Assembly (NCBI GenBank): GCA_014378705.1
Contig: JACMND010000050.1
Coordinates: 1-64,000 of the forward strand
Source: Pedobacter sp.
Lineage (GTDB): Bacteria; Bacteroidota; Bacteroidia; Sphingobacteriales; Sphingobacteriaceae
Length of the DNA: 64,000 nt
Direction of reading: 5' to 3'
The position numbers and the translations under genes were made by a program. The notes below the pieces were generated by a model that was not told the DNA's origin, searched no databases, and saw only the letters and a program-made list of their open reading frames with translations. How positions within the stretch are numbered: the first letter of the stretch is position 1; every line of letters begins with the position of its first letter. Positions 43,260-52,335 of this stretch are shown piece by piece.

Positions 43260-44507
43260 TCATTGTAAATCAATATGTTTCAGCTCTTTTAAATAACAGA
43301 GAATATATTTTTTAATTGTTTTAGCCAAAGCAACTAGGTTTGAATCATCTGATGCAAGAGTAATGTCACGGATGCTGCCATCTTTCATTAATAAATTAAT
43401 ATTACCGTCTACAATACTGTAAGCCATATTTTTTATGGTGTCTGTAAAAACGAAATACGAGGCGTCATCTTCCTCTATATTGTAAATTGACATGCTCTCC
43501 TTAACCAGGTCATTTAATTTATAAGCTTCCGGAGGATCATTACTAATTTCTACCTGATATAGGTTGCGTGCAATTAGATGCTTGCAAAGAGTTGAAAGTA
43601 TTACATCACTATGATCTGCCCAGACTTTAATCGAAGTTAAAATATCATGGTCGTCCAGTTGAGAAAACTTATATAGATTTTGAGGGTCTGTTTTGAATTC
43701 TTCTGCGGTTACAGAGTTATTTAAAAAATAAGACAGGCATGGTGTTGCAAACAAGGTAGCTCCGTTTCCGGCAAGTTCTTTTGCACGTTCCAAAATTTTA
43801 ACCAGCATCTGCTCTGCCGCTATTACTGTTTTATGAAGGTAAACCTGCCAGTACATCAATCTGCGAGCAATTAGAAACTTTTCTAACGAGTAGATTCCTT
43901 TTTCTTCAACCACTAACTGCCCGCTGGCAACATCAAGCATTTTAATAATGCGGTCAAAACCTATAACACCTTCAGAAACCCCGGTGAAAAAGCTGTCACG
44001 GTTAAGGTAATCTAAACGGTCAATATCAAGCTGGCCGGATATCAGTTGATGTAAAAAATGTTTTGGATAACGCTTATTGAATATTTCAAGTGCCATATCA
44101 AGTTTCCCACCAAATTGCAGGTTTAGGCTGTTCATCATCAAGGTTGAAATATGTTCATGCGAAATCCCTTCTACCAGTGTATGTTCAAGGGCGTGCGAAA
44201 ACGGGCCATGTCCGATATCGTGAAGCAAAATAGCTATAGTAACAGCTTCTTCTTCGTCTTTGCTGATTATATGTCCTTTGCTTCGGATGGCCTCAACTGC
44301 CATACCCATCAAATGCATGGCACCCAATGCATGGTGGAAGCGGGTATGCAATGCTCCGGGATAAACCAGGTGGGTTAATCCGAGTTGCTTAATATTTCTC
44401 ATTCTTTGCATATAAGGATGCTGAATCAGATCAAAGATCAACTCGGATGGAATGGTTATAAAACCATAAACCGGATCATTTATAATTTTTTTCTTATTCA
44501 ATGCCAA
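43260..44507 (-). CDS. HD-domain phosphohydrolase (dGTPase/SAMHD1-like)
   Basis: A 415-residue protein of the HD superfamily. HTRFHHALGAMHL (54-66) and LLHDIGHGPFSHALEH (94-109) give the metal-binding H...HD, and LDIDRLDYLNRDSFFTG supplies the distal Asp. This is the YpgQ/SAMHD1-like branch that cleaves dNTPs, although the bacterial substrates are mostly untested. The start is a TTG at 44507 or another TTG two codons later; no ATG is available. It leads the lpxD-lpxC-lpxA operon in most Bacteroidota, as here. Confidence 0.88.
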   Translation of the reverse strand: MALNKKKIINDPVYGFITIPSELIFDLIQHPYMQRMRNIKQLGLTHLVYPGALHTRFHHALGAMHLMGMAVEAIRSKGHIISKDEEEAVTIAILLHDIGHGPFSHALEHTLVEGISHEHISTLMMNSLNLQFGGKLDMALEIFNKRYPKHFLHQLISGQLDIDRLDYLNRDSFFTGVSEGVIGFDRIIKMLDVASGQLVVEEKGIYSLEKFLIARRLMYWQVYLHKTVIAAEQMLVKILERAKELAGNGATLFATPCLSYFLNNSVTAEEFKTDPQNLYKFSQLDDHDILTSIKVWADHSDVILSTLCKHLIARNLYQVEISNDPPEAYKLNDLVKESMSIYNIEEDDASYFVFTDTIKNMAYSIVDGNINLLMKDGSIRDITLASDDSNLVALAKTIKKYILCYLKELKHIDLQ

Positions 44508-44931
44508 AGGCTAAGGCACAAAAATTGTTAATTTTAACGAGATTAAGATATTTTAAACTCGGAGTGATCAAATTTGGATTTAAATTAAGGTCTTTCAAAA
44601 ACGTATTTAATATTACTGAAAGAAGAACCATTAAACTTTTTGAAATAAAAATATTCGTAGTAGAAAGCCCCCTCTAGCCTACAAGGGAATGCAAGGATTA
44701 GAACGAATAGCGGGATTGTACTAACCGAAATAGGCGGTAATTGCTTTTCTGATAAAAAATATTTTTGAAAACCAATGTTTAAAATTTTAATTAATGGTAA
44801 GCATTGTTATTCGACTTTGCCCTGCAAGAAAAAAAGTCATTGCTTCAAAAGGTTTAGTAAGAAAAGATAAGCGATAATAACAGATCTCATTAAAATGGGA
44901 AATAAATTTAAACTTTAAAATCCCTTAAACT
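44508..44931. other. 424-bp intergenic stretch with no recognisable gene
   Basis: No coding frame of note, no tRNA-like cloverleaf and no terminator with a T-run were seen between the HD-protein gene and porX. A slightly GC-richer patch (44664-44760) has GGATTAGAACGAATAGC at 44695-44711 and GCTTTTCTGAT at 44743-44753. Both recur in altered or exact form in the spacer upstream of pdhA. It may be a relic or repeat, and presumably carries the porX promoter too. Confidence 0.4.
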
Positions 44932-46494
44932 ATGAACAGCACACAGGAAACGAACATATTATGGGCCGATGATGAAATTGACTTGTTAAAGCCTCATATT
45001 TTATTTTTAAATGAAAAAGGGTACAAAATAAAAACCGTAACAAACGGCAGTGACGCGTTAGAGTTATTCAAATCTGATCATTTTGATTTGGTGTTTTTAG
45101 ATGAAAATATGCCCGGACTGACCGGTCTGGAAACTTTGGGCCAGATAAAAAGTATCAACCCTGATGTTCCCATTGTACTTATTACCAAAAATGAAGAGGA
45201 ATACCTGATGGAAGATGCTATCGGTTTTAAAATAGACGATTACCTCATTAAACCGGTAAATCCAAAACAAATATTATTAACCATCAAAAAATTAATTGAC
45301 AATAAACGACTTGTAAGCGAAAAAACGTCTATGGCCTATCAGCAGGATTTCCGGACGATGGGAATGACGCTGAATGAAAACCTGAGTTATACCGAATGGG
45401 TTGATATTTATAAAAAGCTGATTTTCTGGGAGCTTTCTTTACAGAAGCTTGAGGATGCCAATATGCACGAAATATTGACCATGCAAAAGTCGGAAGCGAA
45501 TGTTCAATTTTCTAAATTTATTGAAAAGAATTATTTAGGGTGGCTTAAAGATCCGGATACCGGGCCTGTAACTTCAAATCAATTGATGAAAAAGAAAGTC
45601 TTTCCAGGTATGGAAAGTAACAAGCCTACTTTTTTTATATTGATAGATAATTTAAGATACGACCAGTGGAAGATTATTAACTCTATTTTAAGTGAGTATT
45701 ACCGTGTTGATGAAGAGGACTATTATTACAGCATTTTACCTACAGCTACTCAATATGCGAGGAATGCAATATTTGCAGGCCTAATGCCACTTGAGATGGA
45801 AAAAAGATTTCCGGGCAAATGGCAGAACGATGAAGACGAGGGCGGAAAAAACCTTCACGAAGAAGATTTTCTCGCCGATCAAATTCAAAGGTTGGTAAGA
45901 AAAGATTGTAAATATTCATACCATAAGGTATTAACGTATGATCAGGGTAAAGATATTAACGAAAATATTAATAACCTGATGGGTAATGATTTAAATGTGA
46001 TTGTTTATAATTTCGTTGATATGTTATCGCACGCCCGGACGGAAATGGCCATGATCCGCGAGTTGGCTAATGATGAAGCAGCTTACCGGTCTTTAACTTT
46101 ATCATGGTTTGAACATTCTCCTTTGTTGGAGGTGCTCAAAAAGCTATCGCAAAAAAACATTAAATTAATTGTTACTACAGATCACGGGACCATAAGTGTA
46201 AAGCATCCGAGTAAAGTTATTGGTGACAGAAACACCAATACCAACTTAAGATATAAGCAAGGAAAGAACCTCAATTTTAATCCAAAAGACGTTTTTCATG
46301 TTAAAAATCCGCATGATGCGATGTTACCCAAACTGCATATCAGCTCCAGTTTCATCTTTGCCAAAGAGGATAATTATTTTGTTTACCCTAATAATTACAA
46401 CCAATTTGTAAATTATTTCAATTCCACTTTTCAGCATGGCGGAATCTCACTGGAAGAAATCATCGTTCCGTTTGTGATGTATAGCCCTAAATAA
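44932..46494 (+). CDS. porX: PorX-type response regulator with PglZ phosphatase-like domain
   Basis: A 520-residue two-domain protein that regulates type IX secretion in Bacteroidota, working with the PorY kinase. The receiver domain has the acidic pair D13/D14 (WADDE), phospho-Asp57 in LVFLDENMPG, Thr85 and Lys107. A linker leads to a PglZ alkaline-phosphatase-like domain (about 200-520) with metal-binding stretches LIDNLRYDQW and TTDHGTISVKHPSKV. PorX in Porphyromonas has an oligonucleotide-hydrolysing PglZ domain, and the motifs fit. It is upstream of tsaE by 24 bases. Its presence implies an active T9SS elsewhere. Confidence 0.94.
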   Translation: MNSTQETNILWADDEIDLLKPHILFLNEKGYKIKTVTNGSDALELFKSDHFDLVFLDENMPGLTGLETLGQIKSINPDVPIVLITKNEEEYLMEDAIGFKIDDYLIKPVNPKQILLTIKKLIDNKRLVSEKTSMAYQQDFRTMGMTLNENLSYTEWVDIYKKLIFWELSLQKLEDANMHEILTMQKSEANVQFSKFIEKNYLGWLKDPDTGPVTSNQLMKKKVFPGMESNKPTFFILIDNLRYDQWKIINSILSEYYRVDEEDYYYSILPTATQYARNAIFAGLMPLEMEKRFPGKWQNDEDEGGKNLHEEDFLADQIQRLVRKDCKYSYHKVLTYDQGKDINENINNLMGNDLNVIVYNFVDMLSHARTEMAMIRELANDEAAYRSLTLSWFEHSPLLEVLKKLSQKNIKLIVTTDHGTISVKHPSKVIGDRNTNTNLRYKQGKNLNFNPKDVFHVKNPHDAMLPKLHISSSFIFAKEDNYFVYPNNYNQFVNYFNSTFQHGGISLEEIIVPFVMYSPK

Positions 46495-46518
46495 ACCGTC
46501 GCATGCATATTTACCCCA

Positions 46519-46935
46519 ATGGATATTAATATAAAAACTCTGTCAGATTTGCCAGGTACAGCGGCAGCCATTTTACAAAAATTTCCAAAAGACAGGGTGT
46601 TTATGTTTTTTGCTGAAATGAGTGCAGGTAAAACCACATTTATTAAGGCCATTTGTGCTGAGCTTGGAGTAATGGATCTGGTTTCAAGCCCTACTTATTC
46701 TATTGTAAACGAGTATAATTCAGCTAAAGAAATTATTTATCATTTTGATTTTTACCGTATAAAATCTGAATCTGAAGCTTTTGATATTGGGTTTGAAGAA
46801 TACATTTTTTCAGGAAATTATTGTCTGATTGAATGGCCTGAAAAAATAAAGAATTTATGGCCACCTCATTATTTAAAAATAGAAATTCAGATTGTTTCCG
46901 AAGCCGAAAGATTGATTACCGTTACACCTGAATAA
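46519..46935 (+). CDS. tsaE: tRNA threonylcarbamoyladenosine synthesis ATPase TsaE
   Basis: A 138-residue small P-loop ATPase that, with TsaB and TsaD, makes the t6A modification at position 37 of ANN-decoding tRNAs. Walker A is FAEMSAGKTTF (about 31-41). The family block SPTYSIVNEY precedes YHFDFYRIKSESEAFDIGFEEY, and IEWPEKI is near the end. The length is normal (about 140). It is the second gene after porX, and this pairing recurs in Bacteroidota genomes. Confidence 0.94.
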   Translation: MDINIKTLSDLPGTAAAILQKFPKDRVFMFFAEMSAGKTTFIKAICAELGVMDLVSSPTYSIVNEYNSAKEIIYHFDFYRIKSESEAFDIGFEEYIFSGNYCLIEWPEKIKNLWPPHYLKIEIQIVSEAERLITVTPE

Positions 46936-46986
46936 TTGGGTTAAGCGTTTTTAATTTAAGTAATTTTAAAAAATACATATTTCCTT

Positions 46987-48201
46987 ATGATGAGTGAACT
47001 ATCTGACATTGCAAAACAGGCTCTTATGCAGCCTCAGGAATCGATGCTGGAAACAATAGTAAAAAAAAATAACCTGTTTATTGGTATTCCAAAAGAAACT
47101 TCTTTTCAGGAAAACAGAATTATTCTAACACCTCTTTCGGTAGCTTTGCTCGTTAACAACGGCCATGAAGTTTTAATAGAAAGCGGTGCCGGGCAGGCCG
47201 CAAATTTTAGTGATAGAGAATACAGTGATCAGGGCGCAAAGATTATTTATGATGTTAAGGAAGTTTTCAAGGCCGATATTATTATTAAAGTAGCACCGCC
47301 AACATTGGATGAAATTGCCTTGATGAAAACAGGGCAGGTGCTGTTTTCAGCCTTGCAAATGTCAAGTATGAAAGTTGAATTTCTTAAGGCACTCATGAAG
47401 AAAAAGGTTACCGCTTTATCTTTTGAATACCTGCGTGACGAAGGCAACGTGCTCAGCGTAGTTAGGGCAATGAGCGAAATTGTTGGGGCCACTTCTGTAC
47501 TTATTGCAGCGGAATATTTGAGCAATGTTTTTGAAGGAAAAGGACTAATGCTTGGAGGCATTACCGGTGTTCCGCCAACCGAAATTGTAATTTTAGGTGC
47601 AGGAACCGTTGGCGAGTATGCGGCACGCACGTCGATTGCACTTGGTGCAGAAGTTAAGGTTTTTGACAGTTCTGTATATAAGCTTCGCCGTCTGCAAAAC
47701 AACATCGGTTCAAGGGTATTTACGTCTGTTATCCAACCTATTGTATTGCAAAAGGCATTGAGAAGCTGTGATGTAGCAATTGGTGCGATCAGAGCGCAGC
47801 ACGGTTTTAGCCCCTGCATTGTTTCAGAAACTACAGTTAGCAAAATGAAGCCTAATTCAGTTGTTATTGATGTTAGCATTGATCAGGGAGGATGTTTTGA
47901 AACCTCGCATGTTACCAACCACACCACACCTACATTTAGAAAATACGACGTTATTCACTATTGTGTACCCAATATTGCTTCAAGAGTTGCACGTACGGCA
48001 ACTTATGCGTTAACAAATATTTTTACCCCCATACTATTGGACATAGGCGAAAAAGGAGGGATAATGAATGTAATCTGGGAAAATCCAGGCGTTCGGTGTG
48101 CAATTTACCTGTATCAGGGGCAGTTAACCAACACTGATTTGGCAGACCGGTTTAATATCCCACATAAAGACCTTGATCTCTTGATTGTTTCTAATAGATA
48201 A
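46987..48201 (+). CDS. ald: Alanine dehydrogenase family protein
   Basis: A 404-residue NAD-dependent dehydrogenase of the AlaDH/PNT family, converting alanine to pyruvate and ammonia. The N-terminal GIPKETSFQENRI, the mid region IKVAPPTLDEI, the Rossmann GAGTVGEYAARTSIALGAEVKVFD and the late VIDVSIDQGGCFETSHVTNH all match. The start is ATGATG at 46987 or 46990. The extra 30 residues at the N-terminus precede the usual start of AlaDH and are common in this phylum. A single-enzyme PNT alpha-like role is the main alternative. Confidence 0.9.
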   Translation: MMSELSDIAKQALMQPQESMLETIVKKNNLFIGIPKETSFQENRIILTPLSVALLVNNGHEVLIESGAGQAANFSDREYSDQGAKIIYDVKEVFKADIIIKVAPPTLDEIALMKTGQVLFSALQMSSMKVEFLKALMKKKVTALSFEYLRDEGNVLSVVRAMSEIVGATSVLIAAEYLSNVFEGKGLMLGGITGVPPTEIVILGAGTVGEYAARTSIALGAEVKVFDSSVYKLRRLQNNIGSRVFTSVIQPIVLQKALRSCDVAIGAIRAQHGFSPCIVSETTVSKMKPNSVVIDVSIDQGGCFETSHVTNHTTPTFRKYDVIHYCVPNIASRVARTATYALTNIFTPILLDIGEKGGIMNVIWENPGVRCAIYLYQGQLTNTDLADRFNIPHKDLDLLIVSNR

Positions 48202-48210
48202 TTTACAAAA

Positions 48211-48906
48211 TTGAACTGTATCATTTACAAGCGAATTACAGCTATTTCGATATTACTTGTTCTATGTTATTGCAGCTATGCGCAGATAGCAAATCCTTAT
48301 GGACTTAAAATAATTAACGATAGATCTGAATATCTTAAAAGCATTTACTCAGATAGCAATAACAGGTTAGTAGAAATTGTAAAATATGAGCCGGACATAA
48401 AGCTCGACATCCGGTATGCTACAACAAATAACTTTACAGGCATTTCAGTATACGAGGAGGCAAGGGCATTTGTCAGGTTGCCAGTTGCTTTGGCTTTAAA
48501 GGCCGTACAAAAAGAGCTTAACAAAAAAGGCTTGGGATTAAAGATTTACGATGCTTACAGACCGTATGCCGTTACAATAAAATTTTTTGAGATTTCAAAA
48601 GACAAAAACTTTGTTGCCAGCCCCAAAACCGGTTCCAGGCATAACAGGGGATGCGCCGTTGATTTGACACTGGTTAACATCAGAAACGGTAAAGAATTAA
48701 AAATGCCCACACCTTTTGATAGTTTTAAACCAGAGGCCCACCCGGATTTTACAAAACTCCCCCAAAAAATAATAGCAAACCGAGCCATTTTAACACGAGT
48801 GATGAAAGATAATGGATTTGAAGTCTTGTATAACGAATGGTGGCATTTTGATTTCAAAGATTGGAAAAACTACGACTTAATGGATATTTCTTTTAAACAA
48901 CTATAA
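48211..48906 (+). CDS. VanX-like D-Ala-D-Ala dipeptidase (M15), exported
   Basis: A 231-residue zinc dipeptidase with a TTG start 10 bases after the alanine dehydrogenase stop; no in-frame ATG precedes the core. A signal peptide (ITAISILLVLCYCSYAQ) targets it to the periplasm. The zinc and catalytic set is complete: Arg117 (AYRPY), His144 and Asp151 (SRHNRGCAVDL), and Glu209-x-x-His212 (NEWWHFDF). It would free D-Ala from peptidoglycan dipeptides, and the adjacent alanine dehydrogenase gene suggests D/L-Ala recycling. It is probably not antibiotic resistance: no vanA or vanH is near. Confidence 0.88.
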   Translation: MNCIIYKRITAISILLVLCYCSYAQIANPYGLKIINDRSEYLKSIYSDSNNRLVEIVKYEPDIKLDIRYATTNNFTGISVYEEARAFVRLPVALALKAVQKELNKKGLGLKIYDAYRPYAVTIKFFEISKDKNFVASPKTGSRHNRGCAVDLTLVNIRNGKELKMPTPFDSFKPEAHPDFTKLPQKIIANRAILTRVMKDNGFEVLYNEWWHFDFKDWKNYDLMDISFKQL

Positions 48907-48909
48907 CAC

Positions 48910-49389
48910 ATGGAATTGCCGGAAGCCACAAAAATTCGTTTAAAAACACAGCATTGTATTCTTACTGATTTGATTTTAAATTTAACAGATGATGAATTAA
49001 ATTTTGCTGTAATTCCAGGTAAATGGTCGATTAAGCAACAGATTGCTCATTTGTTAAGGTACGAAGAAATGTTCTTTGATCGCCTGCAAATAATTATGTC
49101 AACTTTTAACGCGGTGTTCTTTCCTTACGTTTCAGATGAGGATGATAAATTCCAGGAAGTTTGCGACTTGCCTTTAAAACAACTTTTATTGGATTTTGAA
49201 AGAAAGCGGGAAACAATAACTTCGTTCTATTTTAATCTGAATTCTGGTGAACTAAGCAGGAAAGGCAGGCATACTCAATTAGGGTATTTTTCCATAGCTC
49301 TATGGGCAGAATTTTTTCTGCTACATGAGGCAAATCATCTTTACTCCATATTTAGAATGAGCAATCATTTAAAAAAGGGCAAATTATAA
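48910..49389 (+). CDS. DinB-like (YfiT/DUF1572-type) four-helix-bundle protein
   Basis: A 159-residue cytoplasmic protein with the DinB-like helix-bundle pattern: a first helix (KIRLKTQHCILTDLILNL), WSIKQQIAHLLRYEEMFFDRLQIIM with the first His metal ligand, and a C-terminal LLHEANHLYSIF with the second and third His. Members bind Ni, Zn or Fe, and some are thiol transferases for bacillithiol or similar. Nothing nearby makes a low-molecular-weight thiol. The gene follows the VanX-like gene by three bases, so it is probably co-transcribed. Confidence 0.8.
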   Translation: MELPEATKIRLKTQHCILTDLILNLTDDELNFAVIPGKWSIKQQIAHLLRYEEMFFDRLQIIMSTFNAVFFPYVSDEDDKFQEVCDLPLKQLLLDFERKRETITSFYFNLNSGELSRKGRHTQLGYFSIALWAEFFLLHEANHLYSIFRMSNHLKKGKL

Positions 49390-49464
49390 ACTCTCAATGG
49401 ATTGAAATTAACATGCTAATGTTTACCTTTCCTAAAAATGCTTCTCGCAATAATTTAAGTGATT

Positions 49465-50775
49465 ATGATGAAAATAACATATATCTGGGGATTGTTACTA
49501 CTTCCCATATGTGCAACGGCCCAAAATGAAAATCTAAAATTAAAGACTAATCAGTCCGCAGATAAAATTGAAAATAAAGTAATTGAATGGCGTCGTGATT
49601 TTCATGAGCATCCTGAACTTGGCAATAACGAGGTGCGAACAGCAGGAATCATCGCAAAACATCTTCAATCTTTAGGTATTGATGTTAAAACCAATGTTGC
49701 CAAAACCGGTGTTGTAGGAATTCTAAAAGGCGCTAAGCCTGGTCCGGTAGTAGCTCTACGAGCTGACATGGATGGTTTACCCGTGAAGGAACGGGTAGAT
49801 ATACCGTTTGCTTCTAAAGTTTTAGCAAAGTTTAATGGCCAGGAAGTAAGTGTGATGCATGCTTGCGGACACGACTCCCATATGGCAATTTTAATGGGCG
49901 TAGCCGAAGTTCTGGCATCCCATAAAAATGAACTGAATGGTACTGTAAAATTTATTTTCCAGCCGGCAGAAGAAGGGCCACCATTTGGTGAAAAAGGCGG
50001 AGCCGAGCTTATGGTTAAAGAAGGGGTTTTGTCAAATCCAAAGGTTGATGTCATTTTTGGTCTTCATATTGATGCTCAAACTGAAGTAGGAAAGATAACT
50101 TATCGCCCGGGCGGAACCATGGCAAGCGTTAACGACATGCAAATTATTGTAAAAGGACAGCAGGCGCACGGAGCGTCACCGTGGTCATCAATAGACCCAA
50201 TTGTTGTAGCCGCTCAAATTATTAACAACCTTCAGACCATTGTTAGCCGAAATTTAAATATAACCGAAAACGCTGGAATCGTTACTGTTGGTTCAATCCA
50301 TGGCGGCAACCGTTCTAATATTATTCCGGAACAGGTAGAGATGATGGGAACCTTAAGAGCTTTAAGTACAGATGATGAGAAGATGATTATAGAAAGGGTA
50401 AAACAAGTTGCTACAAAGACTGCTGAAAGTGCAGGTGCAACAGCAGAAGTGAAAATTCCATTTAGTGTGCATTATCCGGTAACTTTTAATGATGTAGCTT
50501 TAACTTCCCGAATGCTTCCCTCCCTTCAAAAAACTGCCGGTTCAACAAATGTAGTTTTAGTGCCTGCTGATACAGGTGCTGAAGATTTTTCATTTTACCA
50601 GGAAAAAGTTCCGGGTTTATTTATCTTTTTGGGAGGAATGCCAAAGGGAAAAGACCCGAAAAAAACAGCATCACACCATACCCCTGATTTTTTTATAGAT
50701 GAGAGCGGATTTAAACTTGGGGTAAAAGCTTTAACAAATCTAACCCTTGATTATATGGAAATGAATAAAAAGTAA
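49465..50775 (+). CDS. M20-family amidohydrolase (exported)
   Basis: About 436 residues from the ATG at 49465 (a GTG at 49459 is also possible). A signal peptide (MMKITYIWGLLLLPICATAQ) precedes the mature enzyme. Metal ligands of the M20D group are seen: MHACGHDSHMAILMG, FQPAEEGPPFGEKGGAE, the HGA loop GQQAHGASPW and PADTGAEDFSFYQ. Such enzymes remove N-acyl groups from amino acids or hydrolyse hippurate-like amides. It is periplasmic here. Its stop is one base inside the edge of the hairpin shared with ssb. Confidence 0.92.
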   Translation: MMKITYIWGLLLLPICATAQNENLKLKTNQSADKIENKVIEWRRDFHEHPELGNNEVRTAGIIAKHLQSLGIDVKTNVAKTGVVGILKGAKPGPVVALRADMDGLPVKERVDIPFASKVLAKFNGQEVSVMHACGHDSHMAILMGVAEVLASHKNELNGTVKFIFQPAEEGPPFGEKGGAELMVKEGVLSNPKVDVIFGLHIDAQTEVGKITYRPGGTMASVNDMQIIVKGQQAHGASPWSSIDPIVVAAQIINNLQTIVSRNLNITENAGIVTVGSIHGGNRSNIIPEQVEMMGTLRALSTDDEKMIIERVKQVATKTAESAGATAEVKIPFSVHYPVTFNDVALTSRMLPSLQKTAGSTNVVLVPADTGAEDFSFYQEKVPGLFIFLGGMPKGKDPKKTASHHTPDFFIDESGFKLGVKALTNLTLDYMEMNKK

Positions 50776-50824
50776 CTGTTTCAGCTAACGATATTAAAAG
50801 GGAGTATCGTTAGCTGAAACAGTT
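50774..50824. terminator. Perfect 20-bp hairpin shared by amidohydrolase and ssb ends
   Basis: Arms at 50774-50793 and 50805-50824 are exact complements around an 11-base loop that contains the ssb stop codon. The right arm is also the last codons of ssb (ATVSAND). On the ssb (minus) strand the stem is followed by a T-rich stretch, as in a rho-independent terminator. On the plus strand no T-run follows, so it mostly serves ssb. Confidence 0.8.
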
Positions 50825-51228
50825 GCGTCATATGTCATAGGTTGTTCTTCCTGCTTATTTGTACCGTGATTATTTAGTCCTTGTCCGTTCTCAAAATCAC
50901 TTTTACGCCCTAACATTGTAAAATTTTCTGCGACAATTTCTGTAGTGTATTTTTTATTACCTTCCTTATCTTCAAAACAACGGGTTCGCAACTTGCCTTC
51001 AATATAGACTAACTTACCTTTTTGCAGGTATTTTGAAGCCACATCTGCCAGACCACGCCACATAACAATATTGTGCCACTCGGTTTGTTCTATTTTACGC
51101 CCATCTTTGTTGTACGTTTCGGATGTTGCTAATGGGAAACTGGCAACGCTGACACCACCCTCCAGATGTCTAACTTCTGGATCCTTGCCCAGATGCCCTA
51201 CTAAAATTACTTTGTTAATTCCTGACAT
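50794..51228 (-). CDS. ssb: Single-stranded DNA-binding protein
   Basis: A 144-residue OB-fold protein that coats single-stranded DNA in replication and repair. MSGINKVILVGHLGKDPEVRHLEGG opens the fold, and WHNIVMWRGLADVASKYLQKGKLVYIEGKLRTR continues it. A Gln/Asn-rich linker ends in the acidic tip ANDTPF, the usual partner-binding C-terminus (DIPF-like, here with Thr). The last codons double as one arm of a perfect hairpin. It lies 26 bases downstream of mutY and is probably co-transcribed with it. Confidence 0.96.
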   Translation of the reverse strand: MSGINKVILVGHLGKDPEVRHLEGGVSVASFPLATSETYNKDGRKIEQTEWHNIVMWRGLADVASKYLQKGKLVYIEGKLRTRCFEDKEGNKKYTTEIVAENFTMLGRKSDFENGQGLNNHGTNKQEEQPMTYDATVSANDTPF

Positions 51229-51254
51229 GTTTAAATAAATAAGATGACTTCAAT

Positions 51255-52301
51255 TTAAAAAAACTTTTTGAGGAACTCAAATATTAGTTTCGGTTTAGCA
51301 AGTTTTTGAAAATCTGTGCTATTGGCGTAAAAAAATCCTTGTGATAAAGCGTTTATATCTGAAAAGTTCTTTATTGAGATAAAACGTGCGAAAAGTGTTT
51401 GGTGGCTTAGCAAATGTTTTATTGTTGCAGAAACATTGATTATCCTAGAATCAGCTCCAAACAGATCTATAAAATCAGGATTTTGCAAAAGTTTTTCCGG
51501 GTCGATCGGGTTTTCAGTTTCAACTAAAGGCAATTGATATAAGTTATGCCAGATATCTTTATTTTGCCGTTTTTGCATTAAAAGTTCTTCGTTTTTAACC
51601 GCTACCACAAAGTTAAAATACCGCTTGCTTATCTTTTTTATTTTAATTTTAACAGGGAGTCTATCAACATCATTCTTTAATAAAGCAGCGCAAAAAAGGT
51701 TTAATGGGCAAATACTACATAATGGTTTAATTGGTTTACATTGTAATGAGCCGAACTCCATAATCGCCTGGTTGTAAATCCCGGCGTGCCTTTTATCCAT
51801 TACAGTATTGGCCAGCGCTGTAAAAATCTTTTTACCTTCAGCAGAATTTATTGGGGTATCAATTCCATAAAATCTGCTTAATAACCTAAAAACGTTTCCA
51901 TCAAGAACGGCTTTTGCTTCGTTGGCTGAAAAGGAAGATATTGCAGCGGCGGTATATTCGCCAATTCCTTTTAATTTTAAAAGCTCATCGTAATTTTTTG
52001 GAAAGTACCCACCATGCTCTTCTAAAACCATTCTGGCTGTATGCAGCATATTACGCCCCCGGGAATAGTATCCTAATCCTTGCCAAAGATGCAGAATCTC
52101 ATCTTCAGATGCGGCGGCAAAGTCTGCAACGGTAGGGTATTTTTCAGCAAACCGGTTAAAGTAAGGCGTACCCTGATCAACCCGCGTTTGTTGCATGATT
52201 ATTTCAGAAAGCCATATTATGTACGGATCTTTTGTTTCTCTCCAGGGTAAGCTGCGTTTGTTAATATTGTACCAGGCAATTATTTCATTCGCAAAATCCA
52301 T
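51255..52301 (-). CDS. mutY: A/G-specific adenine glycosylase
   Basis: A 348-residue base-excision repair enzyme that removes adenine mispaired with 8-oxoG. Catalytic Glu33 (SEIIMQQTRV) and Asp134 (VLDGNVFRLLSR) are intact, with the helix-hairpin-helix LKGIGEYTAAAISSF. The 4Fe-4S cluster ligands are Cys188, 195, 198 and 204. The C-terminal half (about 220-348) is the NUDIX-like 8-oxoG reader. It leads a two-gene unit with ssb, a common arrangement in Bacteroidota. A CAAAAGTA element (TACTTTTG on the minus strand) lies 26 bases upstream. Confidence 0.96.
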   Translation of the reverse strand: MDFANEIIAWYNINKRSLPWRETKDPYIIWLSEIIMQQTRVDQGTPYFNRFAEKYPTVADFAAASEDEILHLWQGLGYYSRGRNMLHTARMVLEEHGGYFPKNYDELLKLKGIGEYTAAAISSFSANEAKAVLDGNVFRLLSRFYGIDTPINSAEGKKIFTALANTVMDKRHAGIYNQAIMEFGSLQCKPIKPLCSICPLNLFCAALLKNDVDRLPVKIKIKKISKRYFNFVVAVKNEELLMQKRQNKDIWHNLYQLPLVETENPIDPEKLLQNPDFIDLFGADSRIINVSATIKHLLSHQTLFARFISIKNFSDINALSQGFFYANSTDFQKLAKPKLIFEFLKKFF

Positions 52302-52327
52302 TTTATTTATAGTCCAAACAAGGTTTT

Positions 52328-52335
52328 CAAAAGTA
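52328..52335 (-). promoter_or_regulatory. Candidate -7 box (TACTTTTG) for mutY-ssb
   Basis: The minus strand reads TACTTTTG, matching TAnnTTTG, 26 bases upstream of the mutY ATG. The same octamer occurs on the other strand before HU. Confidence 0.45.

Noticed and set aside
44932-46494. PglZ as part of a BREX phage-defence island
   Set aside because: The N-terminal receiver domain is the PorX layout, and no brx or methylase genes are near.
47247-47879. 210-codon open frame antisense to alanine dehydrogenase
   Set aside because: Long only because of codon composition; the plus-strand gene has full motifs throughout.
48211-48906. Glycopeptide resistance (vanX) interpretation
   Set aside because: No vanA, vanH or vanRS is nearby, and an export signal is unlike resistance VanX; recycling fits better.
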